A stretch of 11,489 nt of DNA from Bacteroidales bacterium (GCA_004553095.1 SFMJ01000043.1:1-11489), one strand, 5' to 3'. Numbered from the stretch's first letter, positions 1-6,774 are shown. Numbers and translations: made by a program. The notes: generated from the sequence alone by a model not told the origin.

Positions 1-226
1 TCTCTGTCTCGCCGGTCTTGATCACAAATTTGCCCGACTCCACTTTCAGTGTCTCTGTTTTCGGTGACATTCGCTCTCTGCGTGGTAACAAGAGGTTGCT
101 GATTGAGCTGCTCTCACAATTAAACTCTGTGTCGGTAATCTCCTTGCTCACATTTACCACTATATCGGCATACATCGAGAGTGCCATCGCTCCCATACCG
201 ATTAGTGCCATAATTTTCTTTCCCAT
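1..226 (-). CDS. Secreted protein of unknown function, N-terminal part only
   Basis: An open frame runs from an ATG at 226-224 to the left window edge with no stop, giving 75 residues. The first 20 residues (MGKKIMALIGMGAMALSMYA, then D) are a clear Sec signal peptide: a short basic start, a hydrophobic core and a small residue before the likely cleavage site. The mature start (DIVVNVSKEITDTEF...) and a later 'VESGKFVIKTGETE' stretch suggest the beta-rich N-terminal domain found before thioredoxin-like domains in Bacteroidales envelope proteins. This is only a resemblance, and the diagnostic part lies outside the window. The start is 20 bases after the stop of the radical SAM gene on the same strand, so the two are probably co-transcribed. 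The leader is AT-rich with no obvious Shine-Dalgarno sequence. Confidence 0.7.
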   Translation of the reverse strand, partial: MGKKIMALIGMGAMALSMYADIVVNVSKEITDTEFNCESSSISNLLLPRRERMSPKTETLKVESGKFVIKTGETE

Positions 227-246
227 ATCTTTATGTTTTATTATTA

Positions 247-1173
247 TTATTCCTTATTGTTATTTCGCAACCCACCATACTCCTTTTTCAACCTATTGAT
301 CAAGAGATTGGTGAACTCGTAATTCTTTAGTCCCCATCGCGGTGCCTCTACCATCCCCGGTGGCGAACTCGCCAAAAATCTCTCTATCGCTATGCGTCGA
401 GGCACTCTTTTCACCACCTCGACACACAAGTCAAGATACCTCTCCGGCACGTAGGGCTTGACATCTATCTCACCATCCATCCACATCTTGTGTAATGCCG
501 TCCCCCTCAACACTTGCAAGTGATGAAGTTTGATCGATTCGATGTTCTGTCGGCAGATATTGTCGATATTATCAAGCACCTGCTCATCATCCTCCCCCGG
601 CAAACCGGCAATCATGTGCACTCCCACATGGAGCCCCATAGCCGCCAATCGCTCGATTGCCTCGAGGCTGCATGCCGCATCATGACCCCGATTGATCTTC
701 CGAAGCGTCTCATCGCGTAGTGTCTCCACACCTAATTCAACAAATATCGGCCGCTGTCGGTTGAGATCTGCCAGCACTTTGGCAATCTCGTCGGGTATGC
801 AGTCGGGGCGTGTACCCACGATAAGCCCCACAACATCCTCCTGCGATAATGCCTCTTCCCATTGACGCTGCAAACATTCGATGTCTGCCGTATAGGTCGA
901 AGTATACGACTGGAAATATGCCAAGTATTTCATCTCGCTATATTTCCTCCCGAAGAAGGCCTTACCCTCCGCGATCTGGTTCGCTATATCTTTACCATCC
1001 ATGCAGTAGCCGGGGGTGAACGACCGATTGTTGCAATAGATGCAACCTCCCTTGCCGATACGCCCATCCCGGTTGGGACAGGTGCCCCCGCTATTCACCG
1101 ATATCTTCTGAACCTTCATAGCCCCGAAAAATCGGCTCAAATACTCTGCATAATCAGTAAAATAAATATTCAT
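247..1173 (-). CDS. yhcC: Radical SAM protein, YhcC/TIGR01212 family
   Basis: This 308-residue protein matches the YhcC (TIGR01212) radical SAM family, which is related to the Elp3 type. A GGTCPNRDG...GGCIYCNN stretch carries three cysteines (C32, C44, C47) in the wide C-x11-C-x2-C spacing of this subgroup, where they should hold the [4Fe-4S] cluster that cleaves S-adenosylmethionine. Further family landmarks are YLAYFQSYTSTYT near residues 83-95, GTRPDC near 120, a VELGVET motif and a GVHMIAGLPGE motif. The length is usual for the family. The substrate is unknown; E. coli YhcC has no assigned reaction that I know of. It lies 66 bases downstream of aroC on the same strand, and an AAGG about 8 bases before the ATG could act as a weak ribosome binding site. 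The family call is strong; the function is open. Confidence 0.9.
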   Translation of the reverse strand: MNIYFTDYAEYLSRFFGAMKVQKISVNSGGTCPNRDGRIGKGGCIYCNNRSFTPGYCMDGKDIANQIAEGKAFFGRKYSEMKYLAYFQSYTSTYTADIECLQRQWEEALSQEDVVGLIVGTRPDCIPDEIAKVLADLNRQRPIFVELGVETLRDETLRKINRGHDAACSLEAIERLAAMGLHVGVHMIAGLPGEDDEQVLDNIDNICRQNIESIKLHHLQVLRGTALHKMWMDGEIDVKPYVPERYLDLCVEVVKRVPRRIAIERFLASSPPGMVEAPRWGLKNYEFTNLLINRLKKEYGGLRNNNKE

Positions 1174-1239
1174 AGTCGCCTTATCGAAGATCGGAAAAGT
1201 TTGTCTGAGGGTGATACAGCGTGGCCAAATTCCTATCTC

Positions 1240-2205
1240 CTAATTCCTAATTAGAAGAAGGTCTCCGATCACCAAGGCTGCCATCGCTTCCACCACCGGC
1301 ACTGCCCGGATTGCCACGCAAGGATCATGTCTCCCTCGTGCCCGAAGCAGGCACTCGTTGCCATAGATGTCGAGCGTCTCTATCTCTTGGGGTATCGTAG
1401 GCGTCGGCTTGAAGTAGATCTTCATCTCGATCGGCATCCCATTGGAGATGCCACCCTGGATTCCTCCGCTGTGATTGCTCCGTGTCACGATCCTTCCGGC
1501 TTCATCTTTCACGAAGAGATCAAGGCTTTCACGCCCTGTCATATAGGCGCTTTGCATCCCGTCGCCATATTCGAATGCCTTGGCGGCATTGATGCTCATC
1601 ATTGCGGCGGCAAGTCGGCTCTGCAATTTGTCGAACACCGGCTCGCCGACTCCTTCAGGCATCCCCTCGATGCGGCACGCCACGATCCCTCCCGTGGAGT
1701 CACCACGATTCGCCACTTCCGCAGCCGAGTTGGTCTCGATATATTCCGCCATAATTCTGATGCCTTGCTGTTCGAGCCATTGACGCACTATCGACCCTGC
1801 CACTACCCACGACACTGTCTCCCGAGCACTGGCTCTCCCACCCCCGGTGAAGTCGGTGATGCCATATTTCCGATGATAGGTGTAGTCGGCATGGTTCGGT
1901 CGATACATCTCGCGCATGTCGGCATAGTCGCCACTCTTCACATCGCGATTGCGCACGATAAATCCTATCGGTGTGCCCAATGTCTTCCCATCAGGCGTCA
2001 ATCCCGACAAGATCTCCGCCTCATCCGGCTCTTGTCGCTGCGACACATCCTTACGGCTCCCGGGGCGGCGACGCCCCAATTCCCGTGAGATCACCCCCAG
2101 GTCTATTTGCACGCCGGGAGGCATACCGTCAAGTATACCTCCCATAGCCTTGCCATGGCTCTCACCAAACGTGCTCAGACGTATCAGTGTGCCAAATGTG
2201 TTCAT
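1240..2205 (-). CDS. aroC: Chorismate synthase, shortened form
   Basis: AroC converts 5-enolpyruvylshikimate-3-phosphate to chorismate using reduced FMN, the last step of the shikimate pathway. Family signatures are intact: GESHG with the catalytic histidine (residues 14-18, H17), RPNHADYTY (H105), GGGRASARET (121-130), SINAAKAFEYGDG (about 204-216), NHSGGIQGGISNG and GRHDPC (291-296). The protein has 321 residues, while the family usually has about 350-360. Compared with E. coli and Bacteroides AroC as I recall them, about 35 residues are missing around residue 155, between 'GIRIMAEYIETN' and 'GDSTGGIVACRIEG'. The segment that normally contains an R/F-CPDP motif is absent, and the C-terminal tail stops soon after DLLLIRN. 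The frame is open and the flanking motifs are in register, so this is an in-frame variant rather than a frameshift. It starts 13 bases after the rho stop with GGAAGAAG just upstream, indicating an operon with rho. Confidence 0.95.
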   Translation of the reverse strand: MNTFGTLIRLSTFGESHGKAMGGILDGMPPGVQIDLGVISRELGRRRPGSRKDVSQRQEPDEAEILSGLTPDGKTLGTPIGFIVRNRDVKSGDYADMREMYRPNHADYTYHRKYGITDFTGGGRASARETVSWVVAGSIVRQWLEQQGIRIMAEYIETNSAAEVANRGDSTGGIVACRIEGMPEGVGEPVFDKLQSRLAAAMMSINAAKAFEYGDGMQSAYMTGRESLDLFVKDEAGRIVTRSNHSGGIQGGISNGMPIEMKIYFKPTPTIPQEIETLDIYGNECLLRARGRHDPCVAIRAVPVVEAMAALVIGDLLLIRN

Positions 2206-2218
2206 ATCTTCTTCCGTT

Positions 2219-4240
2219 TTATCGATCCATCGTTAGTAGCAATTCTTCGTTCGAACGAGTCATCTCCATCCTCTTCTTGATGAACTCCATTGCTTCAAGC
2301 GAGTTCATATCTGCCAAGTAGTTGCGGAGAATCCACATCCTGCCCAGTGTCTCTTGGGGCAAGAGCAGGTCGTCGCGGCGTGTCGATGAGGCCACGATAT
2401 CCACTGCCGGGAAGATGCGCTTGTTCGATAACTTGCGGTCGAGCTGTAGCTCCATGTTTCCGGTTCCCTTGAACTCTTCGAAGATCACTTCATCCATCTT
2501 CGATGAGGTTTCGGTCAGCGCTGTGGCGATAATCGTCAGCGAACCGCCATTCTCTATGTTACGTGCCGCACCGAAGAAACGCTTTGGCTTCTGGAGGGCA
2601 TTGGCATCCACACCACCCGACAAGATCTTGCCCGAGGCGGGTGACACTGTGTTATATGCTCGCGCCAAGCGGGTGATTGAGTCAAGCATGATCACTACAT
2701 CATGTCCGCACTCGGTGAGGCGCTTCGCCTTCTCGAGCACAAGCCCGGCTATCTTTACATGGCGCTCTGCCGGCTCGTCGAAGGTCGAGGCGATGACTTC
2801 GGCATTCACACTGCGGCTCATGTCAGTCACCTCTTCCGGTCGCTCGTCGATCAGAAGCATGATAATATATGTCTCGGGGTGATTCTCTGCGATGGCGTTG
2901 GCGATATCTTTCAATAGGATGGTCTTACCGGTCTTCGGTGGCGCTACGATCAGCGCACGCTGTCCCTTGCCGATCGGGGCAAACATGTCGACTACGCGCG
3001 TCGAGATATTGCTGCTCTTTGCCCCATGGGTCAAGTCAAATTTCTCATCCGGAAAGAGGGGCACCAAGTGCTCGAAGGGTACCCGGTCTTTGATCACTTC
3101 AGGCTTCAATCCATTGATGCTGTCGATCTGGCAGAGGGGGAAGTATTTCTCTCCCGGACGCGGCGGACGGATGCCTCCCTCCACCATGTCACCGGTCTTC
3201 AGTCCATATTCTTTGATTTGCTGTTGAGTTACATATACATCGTCAGGACTGCTTAGATAGTTGTAGTCGCTCGAACGAAGGTAACCGAATCCTTCAGGCA
3301 TTATCTCCAACACGCCGAAGGTGGTCAAGATGCCATTCAGGTCGTAACTTGTCTCTTGGTGATGTTGCTGCATGGCTGCCTGCTGTTGCATCATCTGGCG
3401 CTGTTGCTGGCGCTGCTTCTTGGTGAGACGCTGTTTCTGCTTGGGGTTCATCAGTGGCTGCATGCCCGGTTCGCTGATGATGATCGGGGCGGTGGCTGCC
3501 GCTTTCTCTGCCTCTATGATCTGCTGATGCGAACGTGGGGTGAAGGTCTTCCCTTTGGAGGAGGAGAAGAAGGAGCCAAGTCCCGGCTGATCTTTAACGA
3601 TCTTTACTTCTCGCTTGGGCTGAAGGTCGGTGATGGTCATCGGCGCTGCTGCCGCATCTGTCTTCTCTATCTTTGGCGCTTCGGGTGTGACACCTTCGAT
3701 GATCAGGGGAAGTGTGCCACCATCGAGGTCGTCGATGTTGATAGCCACTTGCGGCTTTTTCGGCTCTTCGGCGGCTTGTGCCGCAAGTTTCTCGGCTTTC
3801 GGCTTTCTGCCACGTTTCTTAGGTGCCGTCGCTTCAGGCGCTACTATCGCTGTCGGAGCTGCTATCGAGTCCTGTGTCATCACTGATAATGGTTCAATAT
3901 CTTCCTGCTGCTCGGCGAGACGCTTCGCTGCCTCTTCGGCCTCTTTTACGGCTTTCGGCTTGCGCCCTCGTTTCTTCGGCTCCGGCTTGATCTCTTCCTG
4001 TTTCTCTGTGGAGGTGGTGGCTTCGGTCGATGTTTTCTTTGTCCTGCTCTTGCGCTCGCGGGTGGCGCGGGGCTTCATCTTGGCTGCCTGTTCGCGCGCC
4101 ATCTGCTCCGAGGCGTTGTCTATGATGTAGTAGGCAAGCTCTTCTTTATCGCTCTTGGCTCCCTTCTTCATACCCATAGATTCAGCCAGACTACGCAGTG
4201 ATGCGTCGTCCATCGACATTAGTTCTTCAAAATTTTGCAT
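2219..4240 (-). CDS. rho: Transcription termination factor Rho with long disordered insertion
   Basis: Rho is the hexameric RNA-dependent ATPase that ends transcription of untranslated RNA. The 673-residue protein is far longer than the 419 residues of E. coli Rho. Residues 1-50 look like the N-terminal Rho_N helical domain. Residues 51-300 are low-complexity: Lys/Glu/Ala-rich, with two AT-hook-like RGRKPK cores (91-96 and 143-148) and a Gln/Met-rich basic run (about 265-297). The RNA-binding cold-shock-like domain follows at about 303-380 (GFGYLR, DDVYV). The ATPase core has Walker A APPKTGKT (433-440), LLIDERPEE (462-470, catalytic Glu region), Walker B DVVIMLDS (514-521), the Q-loop region GGVDANALQKPKRFFGAARN (542-561) and the R-loop region SSKMDEVIFEEFKGTGN (579-595). 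Extended Rho is normal for Bacteroidota, and in B. thetaiotaomicron the disordered region is reported to drive phase separation. It is first in the rho-aroC run. Confidence 0.98.
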   Translation of the reverse strand: MQNFEELMSMDDASLRSLAESMGMKKGAKSDKEELAYYIIDNASEQMAREQAAKMKPRATRERKSRTKKTSTEATTSTEKQEEIKPEPKKRGRKPKAVKEAEEAAKRLAEQQEDIEPLSVMTQDSIAAPTAIVAPEATAPKKRGRKPKAEKLAAQAAEEPKKPQVAINIDDLDGGTLPLIIEGVTPEAPKIEKTDAAAAPMTITDLQPKREVKIVKDQPGLGSFFSSSKGKTFTPRSHQQIIEAEKAAATAPIIISEPGMQPLMNPKQKQRLTKKQRQQQRQMMQQQAAMQQHHQETSYDLNGILTTFGVLEIMPEGFGYLRSSDYNYLSSPDDVYVTQQQIKEYGLKTGDMVEGGIRPPRPGEKYFPLCQIDSINGLKPEVIKDRVPFEHLVPLFPDEKFDLTHGAKSSNISTRVVDMFAPIGKGQRALIVAPPKTGKTILLKDIANAIAENHPETYIIMLLIDERPEEVTDMSRSVNAEVIASTFDEPAERHVKIAGLVLEKAKRLTECGHDVVIMLDSITRLARAYNTVSPASGKILSGGVDANALQKPKRFFGAARNIENGGSLTIIATALTETSSKMDEVIFEEFKGTGNMELQLDRKLSNKRIFPAVDIVASSTRRDDLLLPQETLGRMWILRNYLADMNSLEAMEFIKKRMEMTRSNEELLLTMDR

Positions 4241-4402
4241 ATATTATATGTGATAGTTAGTGCGACATTCCCGGTGCTGGTCTGATCGGTTATAATTATC
4301 CAACGATTCCGATATTTTTTCTTTGTCAAAAAAATATCCGAGTTGCCGCCTTTTTGTTTTTTATGATTTGTGATGTCGGGAATGGTCTTGGCTTAGTGAA
4401 TC

Positions 4403-4447
4403 AGGCGTCTTACGCCTTGTCCTGTTGGCGACACCGAGGCGTGTCGC
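4403..4447. other. Two adjacent hairpins in the rho leader region
   Basis: Two perfect stem-loops lie side by side: AGGCGT-CTT-ACGCCT (4403-4417) and GCGACAC-CGAGGC-GTGTCGC (4428-4434 with 4441-4447). They lie 160-210 bases upstream of the rho start, so on the minus strand they would be in a long 5' leader or just above the promoter. No T-run follows either one on the plus strand. They may be leader structure linked to rho autoregulation, which is known in E. coli, or remnants of a dispersed palindromic repeat. The structure is visible; the function is inference. Confidence 0.4.
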
Positions 4448-4495
4448 AGACTTGCCATCAAGTTTTTCGTTCTGTAAAAATCGGATGTTCGATTG

Positions 4496-4585
4496 GCCTT
4501 ACGAACATTTCCCGCCCGATTTTCATCGGCAAAGTTATATCTTTTTTCTCAAATCTGCAATAGTTTCCTTTTTTTTCGTAAATTT
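4496..4585 (+). repeat. 90-base direct repeat, copy A
   Basis: This segment matches 6575-6664 without gaps at 87 of 90 positions; the mismatches are at 4526, 4532 and 4547. It begins GCCTTACGAACATTTCCC, contains a T8 run, and ends TTCGTAAATTT. The 7-bp ends TTACGAA and TTCGTAA (near 4499 and 4575) are inverted to each other. Similarity stops abruptly at TAAATTT: this copy continues with AA, while copy B continues with GC. Weaker, gapped similarity (CAAGTT.TTCG, GTTCGA) may continue on the left side. In this copy the element points at the terminator hairpin downstream, with no protein gene in between. Confidence 0.9.
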
Positions 4586-4591
4586 AAATGG

Positions 4592-4677
4592 GATTGCCAT
4601 GACGACGTTGTCATTCTAACCAACAAAACATAGCCCGGCACAGCTTTCCCATTCTGTGCCGGGCTATTATTTTTTTG
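4592..4677 (+). ncRNA. Candidate small RNA (speculative)
   Basis: Copy A of the repeat ends in a -7-like TAAATTTAA. About 85 bases later comes a hairpin terminator whose T7 run is on the plus strand, the wrong side for the minus-strand protein gene. Between them is a small dyad, ATGACGACGTTGTCAT (4599-4614). A plus-strand transcript from about 4592 to 4677 would be a compact two-hairpin RNA. The -7 box lacks the usual G (copy B has TAAATTTGC), so promoter strength is doubtful. No known RNA family is recognised. Confidence 0.2.
4630..4676. terminator. Strong, probably bidirectional intrinsic terminator
   Basis: A perfect 14-bp stem, ATAGCCCGGCACAG (4630-4643) with CTGTGCCGGGCTAT (4654-4667), closes a 10-base loop. 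On the plus strand a T7 run follows (4670-4676). On the minus strand the hairpin is followed by TGTTTTGTTG, a weaker U-rich tract. It lies 32 bases beyond the stop of the 548-residue protein gene, so it should end that minus-strand transcript. The better T-run on the plus strand suggests it also stops plus-strand transcription. Confidence 0.9.
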
Positions 4678-4698
4678 TGGATGCCTTGTGACGTGCCG

Positions 4699-6345
4699 TC
4701 ACTTGGTCACTGCAAATTTCTTGCCACCCGAGATGTAGAAACCGGGGGTGAGGTTGTCGCGGTTCACTCTCACGCCTTGCAGATTATAAACCGGGGCATC
4801 GATACTCCTGCCGGTCACAATGCTCTCAACTCCCGACTCGTTGTGCCATGTTTCTACGTCGGACACCGACTCGGTGCCACCACCATAATACACAAGCTGC
4901 ACGGTGATAGCTTCAATGCCATCTTCCTCATCGTTGATAATGACGGAGTTGTAGCTGTTGCTCCAGTAGAAGGTATAATCGGGTGTGGTGAGTGTGAGTG
5001 GCAGCTCGGTGAGATCCTCGCTCAGGCAGGGATATGCGGCAGTGGTAAATGTGTAAGGCACGCCATTCACTGTGAAGCGCAGAGCCATCTTAGCAGGATC
5101 GAGAAAATTGTCCTCGGCATCGAATGTGGCAGTGCGCAACGCGATACCATAGTAGGCGGGATCGCTCCAGTCGTTGAAGCTCACGTCGGTGAACACGGGC
5201 TTCATGGGAGTGCGGGCCACGTCGTGGAATTTCTTAATAGTGGGCGCGATATAACGGTAGAGGCAATTGTCAGAGTTGGGCTCCACCGACAACAGTATGT
5301 CGGCCGAAGGATTGGTGAGGCAGCCGTTCGCGGCATCGTAGTCGAAAGTGATATTATCCTTTGTGGGAGTGAATGTGGTCGATGCGATGCCCCATTCGTT
5401 GATTTGGGTTTCGTGAGTTGCAGGGGTGAGATAAATGAGGTATCCGTTCTTCACGCCCACGAGCTGTGCATTGGTAAAAGTCACCTTATTGCCATCGATT
5501 GAGCCTTTCACCCACATGTCGTAATCATCAACGAGTCCTTTCACCAGCACATCATTGCCATCAATGGCAATCTCGCCAAGCATACCGAGCTTGTCGGTAA
5601 GGTCGAGCTCGCTCACGTCGGGATTGGTATATACAATCTCAGCCTTAATCTTCTCAGCCGATTCAGTTGGCTGGGCGATAGCCACATCGAACTTTGTGTA
5701 TTCGGTGACCATATCCATGTAGCCGGCCCACTCATTGGCATATTCCTCGCTATAGAAAGCTGCGATGCCACTCTGCTCGGCCACGCTTCCGTCGAGCGAT
5801 ATTTTGTCGCCATCGATTGTGAAGGTAATAGCCTGAACCTCTGTATCAATCACTACCGCAGCAAGGGCATTGTCGCCGGCTCCCTCACGGTCGATTTTTG
5901 CAGGATATAGATGAAGATAGGCGTTATTCCACGAATCGTGGGCTATTGGGGTGCCCGGCTCCACGGTTATCTTTGTGCCGTCGGAGCTCAGTGTGCCCTG
6001 AATCCAGGCATCGTTGTTCACCCATGTGAGCACATTGCGCAGCCACACCACACCGTCGGCTGCTTTCACCACCTCGGCATAGAACCCATCCTGTTCCATG
6101 GTATAGAGTTCGCCCCAGTCCCACATCAGCGACTGTCCTGCACGCTTATACACACTGTATTCTCCCACTGGCTTGTCGTAGAGCAGGCCATCGGCAGCAG
6201 GCTCGGCTTTAATCTTGGCACGCTTGATCTCTGTCGCCGACTTGGCAAACCTCACTCTATTGACACTCTTAAAAGCATCTACACCTGCCGAAGCTCCAAA
6301 AGCCACAGCCATTGCCATAAATAAAACTACGTAAAACTTTTTCAT
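4699..6345 (-). CDS. Secreted beta-rich protein with internal duplication and C-terminal module
   Basis: This 548-residue protein has no assignable function. Residues 1-20 are a Sec signal peptide, with likely cleavage at ASA|GVDA. The mature part is acidic, aromatic-rich and beta-strand-like. Two segments resemble each other: about 96-148 (VVWLRNVLTWVNNDAWIQGT...YLHLYPA) and about 265-308 (DVLVKGLVDDYDMWVKGS...YLIYLTPA). Each reads as 'V-(L)-(K/R)-G/N-L ... W-(V/I)-(K/Q)-G-(S/T)-(I/L)-D-G ... K-(V/I)-T ... Y-L-x-(Y)-P-A', so the repeat unit is probably a beta-sheet module. Residues about 506-548 form a short module ending GFYISGGKKFAVTK, preceded by APVYNLQGVRV. Many Prevotella/Muribaculaceae exported proteins end this way, and it may act as a surface-sorting or anchoring signal. 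The gene stands alone, divergent from relA, with its own promoter-like boxes and terminator. Confidence 0.85.
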   Translation of the reverse strand: MKKFYVVLFMAMAVAFGASAGVDAFKSVNRVRFAKSATEIKRAKIKAEPAADGLLYDKPVGEYSVYKRAGQSLMWDWGELYTMEQDGFYAEVVKAADGVVWLRNVLTWVNNDAWIQGTLSSDGTKITVEPGTPIAHDSWNNAYLHLYPAKIDREGAGDNALAAVVIDTEVQAITFTIDGDKISLDGSVAEQSGIAAFYSEEYANEWAGYMDMVTEYTKFDVAIAQPTESAEKIKAEIVYTNPDVSELDLTDKLGMLGEIAIDGNDVLVKGLVDDYDMWVKGSIDGNKVTFTNAQLVGVKNGYLIYLTPATHETQINEWGIASTTFTPTKDNITFDYDAANGCLTNPSADILLSVEPNSDNCLYRYIAPTIKKFHDVARTPMKPVFTDVSFNDWSDPAYYGIALRTATFDAEDNFLDPAKMALRFTVNGVPYTFTTAAYPCLSEDLTELPLTLTTPDYTFYWSNSYNSVIINDEEDGIEAITVQLVYYGGGTESVSDVETWHNESGVESIVTGRSIDAPVYNLQGVRVNRDNLTPGFYISGGKKFAVTK

Positions 6346-6428
6346 ACGATTTGTAATGTTTATTGAAAATTAGTAAATCTTGTCACATTTCATAGCGACG
6401 AATCACTATTAATTTGGCAATTATCGCT

Positions 6429-6447
6429 ACAAATTTACACAAATTTA
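6429..6447 (-). promoter_or_regulatory. Two tandem -7-like boxes upstream of the secreted protein gene
   Basis: Read on the minus strand, TAAATTTGT occurs twice, at 6447-6439 and 6437-6429, as part of an exact 10-bp tandem duplication (ACAAATTTAC x2 on the plus strand, 6429-6448). Both fit the Bacteroidota TAnnTTTG consensus and would give leaders of roughly 75-90 bases. No clean TTTG -33 box sits at the ideal distance. A TTG lies a few bases off for the downstream box. Confidence 0.55.
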
Positions 6448-6574
6448 CCTAATATTATCAACGAATTATCACATTTTTCAAAAAACATTGTGTTTCTATG
6501 GGAATATCGGCATAAATTGAGGATTTTCCTGTTTTCGCGTTTTTGGCAAGTTGTTCGACCATGTGGGTTACGGA

Positions 6575-6664
6575 GCCTTACGAACATTTCCCGCCCGATT
6601 TTCAACGGCACAGTTATATCTTTTTACTCAAATCTGCAATAGTTTCCTTTTTTTTCGTAAATTT
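6575..6664 (+). repeat. 90-base direct repeat, copy B
   Basis: This is the partner of 4496-4585, with 87 of 90 identical positions and no gap. Here the repeat runs straight into GC, completing TAAATTTGC, a good -7 box for relA 109 bases downstream. The two copies flank the secreted protein gene in direct orientation, so recombination between them would remove that gene and much of its surroundings. Confidence 0.9.
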
Positions 6665-6666
6665 GC
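6658..6666 (+). promoter_or_regulatory. Likely relA promoter -7 box
   Basis: TAAATTTGC fits the Bacteroidota TAnnTTTG consensus exactly and lies at the right edge of repeat copy B. The expected start of transcription is near 6672, leaving a leader of about 100 bases. The -33 element is poor: the nearest TTTG-like sequence is TCTG at 6633-6636, about two bases too far upstream. Confidence 0.55.
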
Positions 6667-6774
6667 ATTAATCTTTGAGACTGTTTTTCCCTCTTTAAGG
6701 GGAATGTTCGGTTTTCTGAGATTTTTTACCCTGTTTTTGTATCATTATTTTGCACCTATTTTTAATTTCTATCT

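Larger units (their letters stand above)
4241..4698. other. Non-coding region between rho and the secreted protein gene
   Basis: No convincing gene lies in these 458 bases. The left part is the leader and promoter region of rho (minus strand); I cannot place a clear TAnnTTTG box in it. Two hairpins sit at 4403-4447. The 90-base repeat copy A is at 4496-4585, followed by a small dyad at 4599-4614 and the strong terminator hairpin at 4630-4667. A further 6-bp hairpin (GTGACG-TGC-CGTCAC, 4688-4702) overlaps the stop codon of the 548-residue protein gene. Short plus-strand frames here have no family resemblance and cross the repeat and hairpins, so I do not call them genes. Confidence 0.7.
6346..6774. 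other. Divergent intergenic region with both promoters
   Basis: These 429 bases hold the leader and promoter of the secreted protein gene (minus strand, boxes at 6429-6447), copy B of the 90-base repeat (6575-6664), the likely relA promoter box (6658-6666) and a 5' leader of roughly 100 bases before relA. The leader is T-rich and has a weak TTCCC/GGGAA hairpin near 6687-6704. No Shine-Dalgarno sequence is seen before the relA start. I see no gene here. Confidence 0.7.

Noticed and set aside
1184..1196. Sequence resembling a sequencing adapter (AGATCGGAAAAG)
   Set aside because: It differs from the common adapter core by one base, lies between two intact genes in normal context, and has no further adapter match on either side, so chance is the best explanation.
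1240..1254. Inverted repeat CTAATT-CCT-AATTAG at the aroC stop as a terminator
   Set aside because: The stem is only 6 bp and AT-rich with no T-run. It is too weak to call a terminator and looks like low-complexity sequence.
1327..2088. Long plus-strand frame of 253 codons opposite aroC
   Set aside because: It lies wholly antisense to a clearly conserved gene, has no family resemblance and has the His/Arg-rich composition typical of a shadow frame.
4354..4619. Overlapping short plus-strand frames of 69 and 64 codons upstream of rho
   Set aside because: They run through two hairpins and the 90-base repeat, have no family match, and their similarity to other translations would come from the DNA repeat rather than from protein selection.
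4675..5502. Plus-strand frame of 275 codons opposite the secreted protein gene
   Set aside because: The minus-strand frame has a signal peptide, internal repeat and lineage-typical C-terminus; the plus-strand frame has none of these and begins inside the terminator region.
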